From: Epilithonimonas lactis
Lineage (GTDB): Bacteria > Bacteroidota > Bacteroidia > Flavobacteriales > Weeksellaceae
Assembly (NCBI RefSeq): GCF_900110605.1
Contig: NZ_FOFI01000001.1
Coordinates: forward strand, 124,001-188,000
Direction: 5' to 3'
DNA length: 64,000 nucleotides
Positions 7,007-16,208 of this stretch are shown here, piece after piece. The notes beneath the pieces were generated by a model that saw nothing but the letters and a program-made list of their open reading frames with translations, made no database searches and was not told the origin of the DNA. Numbering within the stretch: position 1 is the stretch's first letter; the number at the start of each line of letters is the position of its first letter. Both the position numbers and the translations under genes were made by a program.

Positions 7007-9991
7007 ATGTTTTACGACCATCAGCAGATAGAAAAAAAGTGGCAGAAATACTGGGAAGACAACCAAACTTACAAGACTTCCGACTCAACCGATAAACCGA
7101 AATTCTACGTCCTCGATATGTTTCCATATCCTTCCGGAGCGGGACTTCACGTGGGTCATCCGCTGGGATACATCGCATCGGATATCTATGCGAGATTCAA
7201 AAGACATCAGGGTTTCAACGTGTTGCATCCTGTTGGTTATGACAGTTTTGGACTTCCTGCTGAGCAATATGCGATACAAACCGGAACGCATCCTGCAATT
7301 ACGACTGAACAAAATATCACGAGATACGAGGAGCAATTAAGAAAAATCGGTTTTTCATTTGACTGGAGCAGGGAAGTGAGAACTTCGGACGCTTCTTATT
7401 ATAAATGGACGCAATGGATTTTCATTCAATTGTTTCACTCTTGGTACAATACAGATACAGACAAGGCTGAATCTATCGAAACTTTGATCAAACATTTTGA
7501 TGAAAAAGGAACAGAAGGTTTGAATGCCAATCAAAATGAGGAATTAAATTTCACTTCAGATGAATGGAAAAATAGTTCTGATATTAGAAAAGAAGAAATA
7601 TTATTAAATTATCGTCTGGCTTTCCGTGCAGAAACAACTGTGAACTGGTGTCCAGCATTGGGAACCGTTTTGGCGAACGACGAAATCAAGGATGGAAAAT
7701 CCGAACGAGGCGGTTATCCTGTTTTCCAAAAGAAAATGATGCAGTGGAGTATGAGGATTTCTGCATACTCGGAAAGATTGTTACAAGGTTTGAAAACTTT
7801 GGACTGGCCTCAACCTTTGAAAGATGCTCAGGAATATTGGATTGGAAAATCTCAAGGTGCGCAGGTAAGATTCTCAACTGAAAACGGAGAAACGATTGAA
7901 GTTTTTACAACCCGTCCCGACACGATTTTCGGAGCAACCTTTATGGTTTTGGCACCGGAAAATCCTTTGGTTCAAAATTTAACAACAAGTGAGCAAAAAG
8001 TTGAAGTTAATAATTATATAGAAGAAACTTCCAAAAAAACAGAACGTGATAGAATGGCTGACGTGAAAAACGTGAGTGGTGCTTTCACGGGAAGTTATGG
8101 CATCAATCCATTTACTGGGAAGAATATTCCAGTTTATATTTCGGATTATGTGTTGATGGGTTACGGAACTGGTGCTGTAATGGCTGTCCCTGCGCACGAC
8201 GAACGTGACCATAGATTTGCTAAGAAATTTAATCTGGAAATCATCAAGGTTGTAGAGTCTGATGTGGATGTTCAGGAAGAAGCTTACGATTCTAAAGATT
8301 CGGTTTGTGTGAATTCTGATTTGCTGAATGGCCTTAATTATAAGGATGCAAAATCCAAAATAATTGCTGAAATCGAAAACCGAGGAATTGGTCACGGAAC
8401 AACTAATTACAGACAGCGTGATGCGATTTTCTCCAGACAAAGATATTGGGGCGAGCCGGTTCCTATCTATTATAAGGATGGAATGCCGTACACTTTACCA
8501 AATTCCGCTTTGCCTTTGGAACTTCCTGAAGTCGAAAAATATCTACCAACAGAAGACGGCGACCCGCCATTAGGAAATGCAAAAACATTTGCGTGGGACG
8601 AAGCAAATCAGAAAGTGGTTGATACGGATTTGATTGATGATAAAACCGTTTTCCCATTAGAATTATCCACAATGCCAGGTTGGGCAGGAAGTTCGTGGTA
8701 TTTCCTAAGATATATGGACCCGAATGATGACGAAGTTTTTGCTAAAAAAGAATTGACCGATTATTGGGGACAAGTTGATTTGTACATCGGAGGAAGCGAG
8801 CACGCAACCGGACATTTATTATATTCTCGTTTTTGGAATATGTTTTTGAAAGACAGAGGTTGTATTGAACAAAATGAGCCTTTCCAAAAGTTGATTAATC
8901 AAGGGATGATTTTGGGAATTATTGAAAGTTCATATAAAAGCCAACATAAATCAAATCATATTTATCAAGGGAAAAACATTTATCGAGTTTTTAATGATAG
9001 TGAAGAACTAGGAGATTTAATATTTGATAAAAAAGCAATCAAAGAAGGATTCAATATTCAAGTAACTGGAGATTGGTTGCAAAAACTTTCAGTTCCGATA
9101 GAATTTGTTAAAGATTATAATAATAATGAAAAGGAAGCTTACTTAAATGAGCAAGGGATTTTAGATTACATTGATTGGCAAACTTTTAAAAATCCTGTCT
9201 TTATAACTGTTGATGGATTCTATAAATTTTCTGAAAAGAAGTTTTATAACTGGGACGGTTCAGTGAAGAATATTGATGACATTAAATTTTTTACAGATAG
9301 TGAACAAGGAAAAATGTCCAAATCAAAATACAATGTCGTCAACCCTGATGATATTTGTAATGAATATGGAGCAGACGGTTTAAGATTGTATGAAATGTTC
9401 CTTGGTCCATTGGAACAATCAAAGCCTTGGAACACGCAAGGTCTTAGCGGAGTCTATGGTTTCTTGAAGAAATTCTGGAACTTGTATTTCAATGGTGATA
9501 CGTTTGAAGTTTCAGATGAAGAGCCGACAAAAGCGGAATTCAAGATTCTTCATACTTTAATCAAGAAAGTGCTTTTTGATATCGAGAATTTTTCTTTCAA
9601 TACCTCAGTGTCGTCATTTATGATAGCAGTCAATGAGTTACAGAAATTGAAATGTAATAAGAGAGCGATTCTGGAGCCATTGGCAATAATAATCTCACCT
9701 TATGCGCCACACATCTGCGAAGAGGTATGGAATTTGCTGGGAAATAATTCGTCTATAGAGTTCGAGAAGTTTCCAATTCTCGATGAAGCTTATCTAGTAG
9801 AAGATGAGATAGATTACCCAGTAAGTTTTAACGGAAAAATGAAATTCAAAATTAAATTGGCTTCTGATTTACAAAAGGACGAAGTTGAAAAAATAATTTT
9901 GGAGAATCAGGATGCAAAAAGATACTTGGAAGGCAAAACGGTGAAAAATTTCATCTTTGTTCCCAAGAAAATCATTAATATTGTCTCATAA
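7007..9991 (+). CDS. leuS: Leucyl-tRNA synthetase
   Basis: A 994-residue class I aminoacyl-tRNA synthetase that charges tRNA-Leu. It has the HIGH-type motif PYPSGAGLHVGH (about residues 40-51), a CP1 editing domain with TTRPDTIFGATF and AVPAHDERDHRFA, the specificity motif STMPGWAGSSWYFLRYMDP, the KMSKS loop GKMSKSKYNVVNPDD (near residue 768) and a C-terminal anticodon-binding helical domain. It is longer than I would expect (about 930-950 residues). The excess lies at residues 633-765 (8905-9300), which is AT-rich, Asn/Lys-rich and unlike the rest. All catalytic motifs are intact, so it should be functional. Confidence 0.97.
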   Translation: MFYDHQQIEKKWQKYWEDNQTYKTSDSTDKPKFYVLDMFPYPSGAGLHVGHPLGYIASDIYARFKRHQGFNVLHPVGYDSFGLPAEQYAIQTGTHPAITTEQNITRYEEQLRKIGFSFDWSREVRTSDASYYKWTQWIFIQLFHSWYNTDTDKAESIETLIKHFDEKGTEGLNANQNEELNFTSDEWKNSSDIRKEEILLNYRLAFRAETTVNWCPALGTVLANDEIKDGKSERGGYPVFQKKMMQWSMRISAYSERLLQGLKTLDWPQPLKDAQEYWIGKSQGAQVRFSTENGETIEVFTTRPDTIFGATFMVLAPENPLVQNLTTSEQKVEVNNYIEETSKKTERDRMADVKNVSGAFTGSYGINPFTGKNIPVYISDYVLMGYGTGAVMAVPAHDERDHRFAKKFNLEIIKVVESDVDVQEEAYDSKDSVCVNSDLLNGLNYKDAKSKIIAEIENRGIGHGTTNYRQRDAIFSRQRYWGEPVPIYYKDGMPYTLPNSALPLELPEVEKYLPTEDGDPPLGNAKTFAWDEANQKVVDTDLIDDKTVFPLELSTMPGWAGSSWYFLRYMDPNDDEVFAKKELTDYWGQVDLYIGGSEHATGHLLYSRFWNMFLKDRGCIEQNEPFQKLINQGMILGIIESSYKSQHKSNHIYQGKNIYRVFNDSEELGDLIFDKKAIKEGFNIQVTGDWLQKLSVPIEFVKDYNNNEKEAYLNEQGILDYIDWQTFKNPVFITVDGFYKFSEKKFYNWDGSVKNIDDIKFFTDSEQGKMSKSKYNVVNPDDICNEYGADGLRLYEMFLGPLEQSKPWNTQGLSGVYGFLKKFWNLYFNGDTFEVSDEEPTKAEFKILHTLIKKVLFDIENFSFNTSVSSFMIAVNELQKLKCNKRAILEPLAIIISPYAPHICEEVWNLLGNNSSIEFEKFPILDEAYLVEDEIDYPVSFNGKMKFKIKLASDLQKDEVEKIILENQDAKRYLEGKTVKNFIFVPKKIINIVS

Positions 9992-10285
9992 GTAAGCAAT
10001 GAAATGGGGCGTTTTTAAAATTTAACAAAAATTTATTATATATTATAAATGTAATTATTGAATCGGAAAACATAAAAATAATTCACAATTTTTGGTTATA
10101 TTTTATAATGTTTGGAAAGATTGATAATAAATTGATAAAAAATAAGTTTAATTTTAATAATATACGAATGCGGTCTCGATTGCATTGACAAAAAAAACAA
10201 AAAGTAACATTATTTAGTTTGCATTTTTAAATAATTTGACTTTATTTTACAGAATAAAATTTAACAATTATAATTTAGTTTTAAT
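9992..10285. other. AT-rich gap before the TonB operon
   Basis: About 290 bp with no open frame of note. It should hold the promoter of the exbB operon, but I found no exact TAnnTTTG box; TTAGTTTG near 10215-10225 is one mismatch away. Confidence 0.4.
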
Positions 10286-11149
10286 ATGGAAATGAATGTT
10301 TCAAACACAGACGAGCAAGTAGTTGCTAGAAAAAAGGGAGGTCTTAATCCTGCGGTAATTATACCAATTTTATTCGCTATTGGTATTGCAATCTTTTTAT
10401 TTGTATTAGGTAACCCATCTAACTTTCAGGAGGATGCGCGTACTGCCGGTACAGCTTCAGTAGCTTTTGCTGATATCAAAGGGACGGAGTTACATCCACA
10501 CGGATTAGGAGTTATCTATATGGGAGGAGTTCTTGTTCCTGTTTTGATTACTTTTATGATCATCGTGATCGTTTTCTCTATCGAGAGAGCAATCGTTTTA
10601 AGCAAAGCTTCAGGAAACGGAAATGTTGATAATTTCGTTTTGAAAATCAGAAGTTTATTAAACAACAACAAAGTTGACGAGGCTCTTGAAGAGTGCGACA
10701 GACAGCAAGGTTCTATCGGAAACGTTGTGAAAGAAGGTCTTACGACTTACAAAGCTTTGGCTCACGACACAACTCTTGATAAAGAACAGAAAATGGCTGG
10801 TCTTAACAAAGCGATTGAAGAAGCTACAACTCTTGAAATGCCAATGTTGGAGAAAAATATGAACATTCTTTCTACACTAGGAACAGTTGCAACATTGGTA
10901 GCATTGTTGGGAACAGTACTAGGTATGATCCGTTCATTCCAGGCGTTAGGAGAAGCAGGTGGAACACCAGATGCTGCTGCACTATCAATTGGTATCTCTG
11001 AAGCATTGATGAATACAGCTTTAGGTATTGGTACTTCTGCAATCGCGATTATTCTTTATAACTATTTCACATCTAAAATTGATGGTTTGACTTACAAGAT
11101 TGACGAAATCTCTATGAGCATCCAACAATCTTTTGCTGAATTTCATTAA
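10286..11149 (+). CDS. exbB: ExbB/TolQ-type proton channel
   Basis: A 287-residue inner-membrane protein of the MotA/TolQ/ExbB family. Membrane segments lie at about 25-43, 85-105, 195-215 and 240-258. The family core is ILSTLGTVATLVALLGTVLGMIRSFQAL followed by ALSIGISEALMNTALGIGTSAIAIILYN. With ExbD it uses the proton gradient to energise TonB. The N-terminal extension with an extra membrane segment is typical of Bacteroidota ExbB. It is the first gene of exbB-exbD-exbD-tonB. A second ATG two codons in (10292) is an alternative start. Confidence 0.93.
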   Translation: MEMNVSNTDEQVVARKKGGLNPAVIIPILFAIGIAIFLFVLGNPSNFQEDARTAGTASVAFADIKGTELHPHGLGVIYMGGVLVPVLITFMIIVIVFSIERAIVLSKASGNGNVDNFVLKIRSLLNNNKVDEALEECDRQQGSIGNVVKEGLTTYKALAHDTTLDKEQKMAGLNKAIEEATTLEMPMLEKNMNILSTLGTVATLVALLGTVLGMIRSFQALGEAGGTPDAAALSIGISEALMNTALGIGTSAIAIILYNYFTSKIDGLTYKIDEISMSIQQSFAEFH

Positions 11150-11217
11150 GAAATTGAGCGTCTTATAAAATGTATTTTACATTTTAAATTTCATCAAATA
11201 GTTAAATAGACAAAACA

Positions 11218-11823
11218 ATGGCGAGAATTAAACCAAAAAGACATGGTGTAGCTCTGGATATGACAGCAATGTGTGATGTGACATTTTTACTTCTTACATT
11301 CTTCATTATGACTACCCAGTTCAAAAAGCCCGATGTGGCACAGATAAAACCGCCTTCTTCTATATCAGAGAAAATACTTCCTGATGCAAGTCTAATGACA
11401 GTAAATGTTGATCCAAACGGTGTGTTTTATTTTCAACCCGTAGATAACGGTACAGAAAAATTACAGCTTTTGGACAAAATGGGAGCAAAGTATAATATGA
11501 CTTTCACAAACCCAGAAAAAGTTGCGTTTGCAAAATTAGAATCAGTAGGAGTGCCAATGGGGCAGCTGAAAAGTTTTTTGAATCTGCCTGCAGAAAAACA
11601 AAAAGCTTACAAAGCGACGGAAGGAGTTCCGATGGATAGTACAAATAAACAATTGATTGATTGGGTACAGCAAAGTTTAGCAGTTAATCCTAACTACAAG
11701 TTAGCGATCAAAGGTGATGTAACTACAAAATACCCAAAAGTGAAAGGTTTATTTGAAGGTTTAAGAGATATTGATTTTCTTAAATTCTGGTTGATCACAT
11801 CACAAGAAGCTAAAACAAATTAA
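11218..11823 (+). CDS. exbD: ExbD/TolR biopolymer transport protein (first copy)
   Basis: A 201-residue protein with one N-terminal membrane helix (about residues 17-35) in the ExbD context 'DMTAMCDVTFLLLTFFIMTTQF'; the Asp in 'CDVTF' is the proton-path residue. A periplasmic domain follows. It is about 55 residues longer than enterobacterial ExbD, with an insert around residues 75-120. Neighbour of exbB and of a second exbD 8 bp downstream; Bacteroidota usually carry two unequal ExbD proteins, which may form a heterodimer inside the ExbB ring. Confidence 0.9.
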   Translation: MARIKPKRHGVALDMTAMCDVTFLLLTFFIMTTQFKKPDVAQIKPPSSISEKILPDASLMTVNVDPNGVFYFQPVDNGTEKLQLLDKMGAKYNMTFTNPEKVAFAKLESVGVPMGQLKSFLNLPAEKQKAYKATEGVPMDSTNKQLIDWVQQSLAVNPNYKLAIKGDVTTKYPKVKGLFEGLRDIDFLKFWLITSQEAKTN

Positions 11824-11831
11824 TTCGAGAA

Positions 11832-12371
11832 ATGGCAGAAGTACAAGTAAAAGAGGATTCCGGGAAAGGCGGTAAGGTCCGCTCGAAAAAGCAGAATCCA
11901 CGTGTAGATATGACACCGATGGTTGATTTGAATTTCTTGATGTTGATGTTCTTTATGTTCACCACAACATTTAGTAAACCAAATGTAATGGACCTTGGTC
12001 TTCCGGCAAAACCTAAGGATCCTAAACAACAGCCTGAAACAGAAATCAAATTGAATAATTCAATTTCTATCATTATAGGGAAAGATAACAAGATATTTTA
12101 CCATCAGTTGGATCAAGCAGGTCTTAATGAGCAAACTCTTGTTGAAACCAATTTTGATAGAGAAGGTATTACGAAAGTAATAGAGAGAGCAAAAGCCGGA
12201 GCATCTGATAAAGAAAAGTTCACAGTAATTATCAAGCCAACGGACGATGCAGTATATAAAAACTTTGTAGACATTCTAGATGAAATGGCTATTACCAAAA
12301 ACGAAAGATATGGGGTTACCGATATCAAACCGTGGGAAGAAGCTATTTACAAAAAGAAAGTAGGAGAATAG
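11832..12371 (+). CDS. exbD: ExbD/TolR biopolymer transport protein (second copy)
   Basis: A 179-residue paralogue of the previous gene. The membrane helix (about residues 29-48) carries 'DMTPMVDLNFLMLMFFMFTTTF' with the proton-path Asp in 'MVDLNF'. A basic cytoplasmic N-terminus (KGGKVRSKKQNPRV) and a periplasmic domain complete it. It starts 8 bp after the first exbD and 34 bp before tonB. Confidence 0.92.
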   Translation: MAEVQVKEDSGKGGKVRSKKQNPRVDMTPMVDLNFLMLMFFMFTTTFSKPNVMDLGLPAKPKDPKQQPETEIKLNNSISIIIGKDNKIFYHQLDQAGLNEQTLVETNFDREGITKVIERAKAGASDKEKFTVIIKPTDDAVYKNFVDILDEMAITKNERYGVTDIKPWEEAIYKKKVGE

Positions 12372-12405
12372 TTCCACTACAAGTATCATATTTAATAATA
12401 TTAAA

Positions 12406-13230
12406 ATGGCAGACGAAAATTTGAAGTACGATCTTTCTCTTGATGAGATTGTATTTGAAAATAGAAATAAAGAATACGGAGCATATGACCTTAGGACAAG
12501 ATATCCCAATGTGCTTACAAAATCATTCTTAATTGGGACCGCTTTCTTTATCCTTCTTGCTGTATCTCCTTTGATCTATCTTAAGATTCAACAGATGAAT
12601 GCTAAAGATAAAGTAGAAGTGGATGCAAACTTGGTTAATATTTTGGAAGAACAACCCATTTTAGAACAACCTAAGGAAGAAGAACCACCTCCACCACCTC
12701 CACCAAAAGAGGAAGAGAAACAGGAGGTAATTCAGAACGTAGTTCCGGAACCTAAGAAAGCTCCTAAGATCGAGACTCCACCGCCTCCAATTACAAAACA
12801 GTTGGAAACGACGACTGGTCTTAACAATCAAGAGGGTGTGAAAACACCAACTTACACGCCACCGCCCCCGCCCCCAGGAACTGGTAAAGTAGTGACAGCA
12901 GAGGTGAAGCCAGTGACTAATGAGGTTTACGAATCAGTAGATCAGGCAGCAGAATATCCTGGAGGTATCAATTCATTCAGAAATAAATTCCAGAATAATT
13001 TTGATTCAGGAAGTTTGGAAGGTGAAGGTACTTTGAAAACAGAAGTGACATTCGTTGTTGAAAAAGATGGATCTCTTACGCAAGTAAAAGCCTCTGGATC
13101 AAATTCTGACTTTAACAAGGAAGCGGAAGCGACCGTTAAAGGTTTGAAAACAAAATGGACTCCTGGTAAAGTTAACGGGCAACCGGTAAGATCTAGATTT
13201 AGATTCCCAGTTACAATGAATTTCCAATAG
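12406..13230 (+). CDS. tonB: TonB energy transducer
   Basis: A 274-residue protein. It has an N-terminal cytoplasmic stretch, a membrane anchor at about 44-62, a Pro/Glu/Lys-rich spacer with runs such as EEPPPPPPPKEEE and YTPPPPPPG (about 85-165), and a C-terminal TonB domain (about 180-274: AAEYPGGINSFRNKF, TEVTFVVEKDGSLTQVKASG, TKWTPGKVNGQPVRSRFRFP). TonB spans the periplasm and drives TonB-dependent receptors for iron complexes, vitamins and glycans. It is the last gene of the operon, followed by a strong terminator. Confidence 0.95.
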   Translation: MADENLKYDLSLDEIVFENRNKEYGAYDLRTRYPNVLTKSFLIGTAFFILLAVSPLIYLKIQQMNAKDKVEVDANLVNILEEQPILEQPKEEEPPPPPPPKEEEKQEVIQNVVPEPKKAPKIETPPPPITKQLETTTGLNNQEGVKTPTYTPPPPPPGTGKVVTAEVKPVTNEVYESVDQAAEYPGGINSFRNKFQNNFDSGSLEGEGTLKTEVTFVVEKDGSLTQVKASGSNSDFNKEAEATVKGLKTKWTPGKVNGQPVRSRFRFPVTMNFQ

Positions 13231-13256
13231 GGATTTAATTTGTAACGTATTATATA

Positions 13257-13288
13257 AAAGAGAAGTTGTTACAACTTCTCTTTTTTTT
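13257..13288 (+). terminator. Intrinsic terminator of the exbB-tonB operon
   Basis: A 13-bp perfect stem (AAAGAGAAGTTGT / ACAACTTCTCTTT) with almost no loop is followed by a T-rich run. Confidence 0.85.
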
Positions 13289-13290
13289 AT

Positions 13291-13298
13291 TAAATTTG
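13291..13298 (+). promoter_or_regulatory. -7 element very close to the next start codon
   Basis: TAAATTTG matches TAnnTTTG and ends 4 bp before the ATG at 13303, so the transcript could be leaderless. The nearest TTG (13266-13268) is 22 bp upstream and lies inside the terminator stem. Confidence 0.4.
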
Positions 13299-13302
13299 TG
13301 AT

Positions 13303-13488
13303 ATGTTTAATTGGCTTTCTTTGATAACAGGACTTTTCTACATCGTTTTAGGAATCGTTGTTATCGTATATAAATTCTTTATCGTTATTCTAGAACCTAA
13401 TGTGGCCTATCCACTAGGCGGACTTCTTATAGCTTACGGGGTTTTCCGAATTGTACGAGCTATTCTCAGAATTAAAAGTGATAATTAA
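13303..13488 (+). CDS. Small two-helix membrane protein
   Basis: A 61-residue hydrophobic protein with membrane segments at about 5-30 and 36-54 and a basic end (RAILRIKSDN). I know of no named family. It sits between tonB and a PstS-like lipoprotein gene whose ATG begins one base after its stop, which argues for coupled translation. The exact role is unknown. Confidence 0.7.
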   Translation: MFNWLSLITGLFYIVLGIVVIVYKFFIVILEPNVAYPLGGLLIAYGVFRIVRAILRIKSDN

Positions 13489-13489
13489 T

Positions 13490-14362
13490 ATGAAAAAAAT
13501 ATTTTTTCTCTTCATAGCAATTGCTGCTATTGTTTTTGCATGTTCCAAAGAGAAACCAAAGGAAATCGACACACCAAATAAAGGTGAGATCACAGTTGAG
13601 ACAGACGAGTCTTTCAAAAGTGTGATTGAAGCTTTGGCAGAAAGATACATGGCTTTGAATCCTCAAACAAAGATCAATGTCGTTATCAAGAAGGAAGACC
13701 TGGGATTGTTAGATCTTTTGGATAGGAAAGTTCGCATCGCAGTGATGTCCAGAGAACTTTCTCAAAAGGAAAAAGAGGCTTACGATACAAAGATCGATTT
13801 GCCTTGGCTTCCAGGAAAATTTGCTGCAGACGCAGTTCTTTTCGTCGTTCCTAAAGATTCGCCATTAGAATCTATTTCGATGGATGACATCTATGCAGAA
13901 TTGAAGTCCGATAAAAAGCGTTTGATCTTCGATGGAACCAACTCCAGTAACTTGAATTTCATCGCACAAAAATTTAAGAAAGATCCTTCTCAGCTCAAAT
14001 TTTCTATCATCAATGGTAATGAAAATGTAGCTGAACAATTGAAAAACTATCCGGATAAAATTGGAGTGATCAGCTACAATACAATAAGCCGACCGTTCGG
14101 CGAGGAAGCTCAAAGGCTAAGAAATGATTTGAAGATCCTGAAAGTGGTCAAAGAAAACCAGGCTTATGATGTGACTGGTGATAACCTTAAAAATATGACC
14201 TATCCTTTTACCAGAGTACTATATTTCGTTTCGAATGAAGCGTATTACGGTCTTGGAAACGGTTTCATCAGGTTCTCTTGCCAACAACTAGGTCAAATTG
14301 TTGTTGAAAAAGAGGGACTTCAACCTTACAATATCTTCAAGAGAGAAGTGAGAATGAAATAA
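13490..14362 (+). CDS. PstS-like substrate-binding lipoprotein
   Basis: A 290-residue lipoprotein. The signal MKKIFFLFIAIAAIVFACSK has a lipobox ending at Cys18. The body resembles phosphate-binding PstS-type proteins: 'GEITVETDESFKSVIEALAERY', 'VRIAVMSRELSQKEK' and 'FAADAVLFVVPKDSPL' follow the order of the solute-binding fold. No pstCAB genes are nearby. The start at 13490 is chosen over an in-frame ATG at 13451 because only it gives a clean lipoprotein signal. It may bind phosphate or a related anion, or serve another role beside the TonB system. Confidence 0.75.
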   Translation: MKKIFFLFIAIAAIVFACSKEKPKEIDTPNKGEITVETDESFKSVIEALAERYMALNPQTKINVVIKKEDLGLLDLLDRKVRIAVMSRELSQKEKEAYDTKIDLPWLPGKFAADAVLFVVPKDSPLESISMDDIYAELKSDKKRLIFDGTNSSNLNFIAQKFKKDPSQLKFSIINGNENVAEQLKNYPDKIGVISYNTISRPFGEEAQRLRNDLKILKVVKENQAYDVTGDNLKNMTYPFTRVLYFVSNEAYYGLGNGFIRFSCQQLGQIVVEKEGLQPYNIFKREVRMK

Positions 14363-14458
14363 TTGAATTTTTAATATTTATTTAACAGAGGTTTTAAAGT
14401 TTAATTTATATTTTGGTCTAAATATTGTGATCAAAACAAAAATTTACAGTTAAGAAAA

Positions 14459-16120
14459 ATGAAAAAAGAGAATAGAATGAATTTATCAAAAAAAATTGTT
14501 GTTACAGCGGCAGTAGGCTTTTTTACAAGTTTTAGTTTTGCACAATCTGTACAAGACGGGATCAACTTTGTAGATAGCCAAAAATATGCGAAGGCAAAAC
14601 AAAATTACACAGACCTTATCAACCAAAATCCTAAAGAAGCAAGCAATTACTTTTATTTAGGTAACACATATTTAACTCAGTTCGACCCTAATTTTGATTT
14701 AGCTCAAGAAAGCTTTAACAAAGGTTTGGCAGCCGACCCAAAAAGTAATTTGAACAAATTAGGTTTGGCTTCGGTAAAACTTGGTAAAGGCGATAAATCT
14801 GCAGTTGCAGAGATCCAACAAATCGTAAAAGATTCTAGAGAGAAAGATGCAGAAGTACTTTTCCGTGCAGGTGAGGCTTTGACATTATTCGAAAAAAACA
14901 GTTCACCTGATCTAGCGATCGGCTTCTTGAACAAAGCGGTGGAAAGAGCTGGGAAAGCTGGCGTTCCTGCAAATTATTATTACGCGCTAGGTGATGCTTA
15001 CAGAATCAAAAAAGATCCAGGTAACGCGATGACGGCTTATGATAAGGCAGAAGCTGTAGCAAAGAACAAAGCTTCGGTTTACACTAGAAAAGGTACACTT
15101 TGGATTGCTGCACAACAATGGCAACAAGCAAAAACAAACATCGATAAAGCGATTGCTGTAGATCCAACTTACGCTCCGGCTTACAAAGCATTAGCAGGTT
15201 TTAATATCAAATATCAGAAAAATGCTGAGGCAACTCAGAATTTGATCAACTATACAAAGTATGCGGATGAGGATCCATATACACAGTTGGAGATTGCTAA
15301 ACTTTATTTTACGAATGAGGATTACGCGAATGCTAAGACAACTTTGGATTCTGTTTTCGATAAAGTGAATGATCCGATCAAGCATAAATTGAGAGCTTAC
15401 ATTCTTTATGGTGAAGGGAAATATGCAGAAGCTCAGCAAAGCATCAGTACTTTCCTATCTCAGGCTGATAAATCCAGAGTCCAAGCTTCAGACGAAGGTC
15501 TACAAGGTTTGATCGCTGCAGGATTGGCAAAAGATGAGAAAGATGCGGCTAAAAAAGCACAGCTAGAAGCTACAGTTCAACAAAAGATTGCTATTGCTAA
15601 GAATGCAAAAGACGAAACTTTGAAGTGGGATGAGGAATTAGCGAAGATCAAAGGCGGATTGGTAGGTATTACTGCTGATGCAGGCGGAACATCTCCAGAG
15701 ATCGACGCTTTGAAGGCTAAAGTGGCCGCTAATGCACAAGATACAGATGCCCTTTATAAATTGGCACAAGCTTACCAGGATATCAAAAACTGGAATGGTG
15801 CGATCTTGACTTGGCAAAAAATGATAGCGCTTCTTCCAACTTGGGAGCCAGCTTATTACAGCCAAGGTTATGCTTATCAGCAGGCAGGAAGCCAGGAATT
15901 GGCATCTGCTGCGTACCAAAAATATATTGATACGTTGATGGCAAAACCAGCAGCTGATCAGGAAGCTAACAAAGAGACTATGTCTTATGCTTACTTTGCA
16001 ATCGCTTTTATCGCAAAAGACAGTGATAAAGAAAAAGCAAAAGCTAATATTGCAAAATCATTGGCATTGAATCCAACTTATGCAGATGCATTGGCGCTTC
16101 AAAAAGCACTTGGACAATAA
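14459..16120 (+). CDS. Secreted tetratricopeptide-repeat protein
   Basis: A 553-residue protein with a signal peptide (from MNLSKKIVVTAAVGFFTSFSFAQ) and TPR units throughout. Examples are QKYAKAKQNYTDLINQNPKE, ASNYFYLGNTYL, PAYKALAGFNIKYQ, and a C-terminal set DTDALYKLAQAYQD and EPAYYSQGYAYQQAG. It is probably a periplasmic scaffold; a cell-envelope role next to the TonB genes is inferred from context only. ATG 14459 and ATG 14477 are both possible; the second gives the more usual signal peptide. A terminator follows. Confidence 0.85.
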   Translation: MKKENRMNLSKKIVVTAAVGFFTSFSFAQSVQDGINFVDSQKYAKAKQNYTDLINQNPKEASNYFYLGNTYLTQFDPNFDLAQESFNKGLAADPKSNLNKLGLASVKLGKGDKSAVAEIQQIVKDSREKDAEVLFRAGEALTLFEKNSSPDLAIGFLNKAVERAGKAGVPANYYYALGDAYRIKKDPGNAMTAYDKAEAVAKNKASVYTRKGTLWIAAQQWQQAKTNIDKAIAVDPTYAPAYKALAGFNIKYQKNAEATQNLINYTKYADEDPYTQLEIAKLYFTNEDYANAKTTLDSVFDKVNDPIKHKLRAYILYGEGKYAEAQQSISTFLSQADKSRVQASDEGLQGLIAAGLAKDEKDAAKKAQLEATVQQKIAIAKNAKDETLKWDEELAKIKGGLVGITADAGGTSPEIDALKAKVAANAQDTDALYKLAQAYQDIKNWNGAILTWQKMIALLPTWEPAYYSQGYAYQQAGSQELASAAYQKYIDTLMAKPAADQEANKETMSYAYFAIAFIAKDSDKEKAKANIAKSLALNPTYADALALQKALGQ

Positions 16121-16142
16121 TCTTTAAGTGAACCAACATATA

Positions 16143-16175
16143 AACTTCCCAATTCATAAGATTGGGAAGTTTTGT
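16143..16175 (+). terminator. Intrinsic terminator after the TPR gene
   Basis: Stem AACTTCCCAAT / ATTGGGAAGTT (11 bp) followed by TTTGTTTTT. Confidence 0.8.
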
Positions 16176-16189
16176 TTTTATTAATTTTG
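16162..16189 (+). promoter_or_regulatory. Candidate promoter of bshB1
   Basis: TTG (16162-16164), 17 bp, TAATTTTG (16182-16189). The -33 element overlaps the terminator stem of the preceding gene. The ATG lies 20 bp beyond the -7 box. Confidence 0.5.
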
Positions 16190-16208
16190 CACAATAAATA
16201 TTTTGAAA

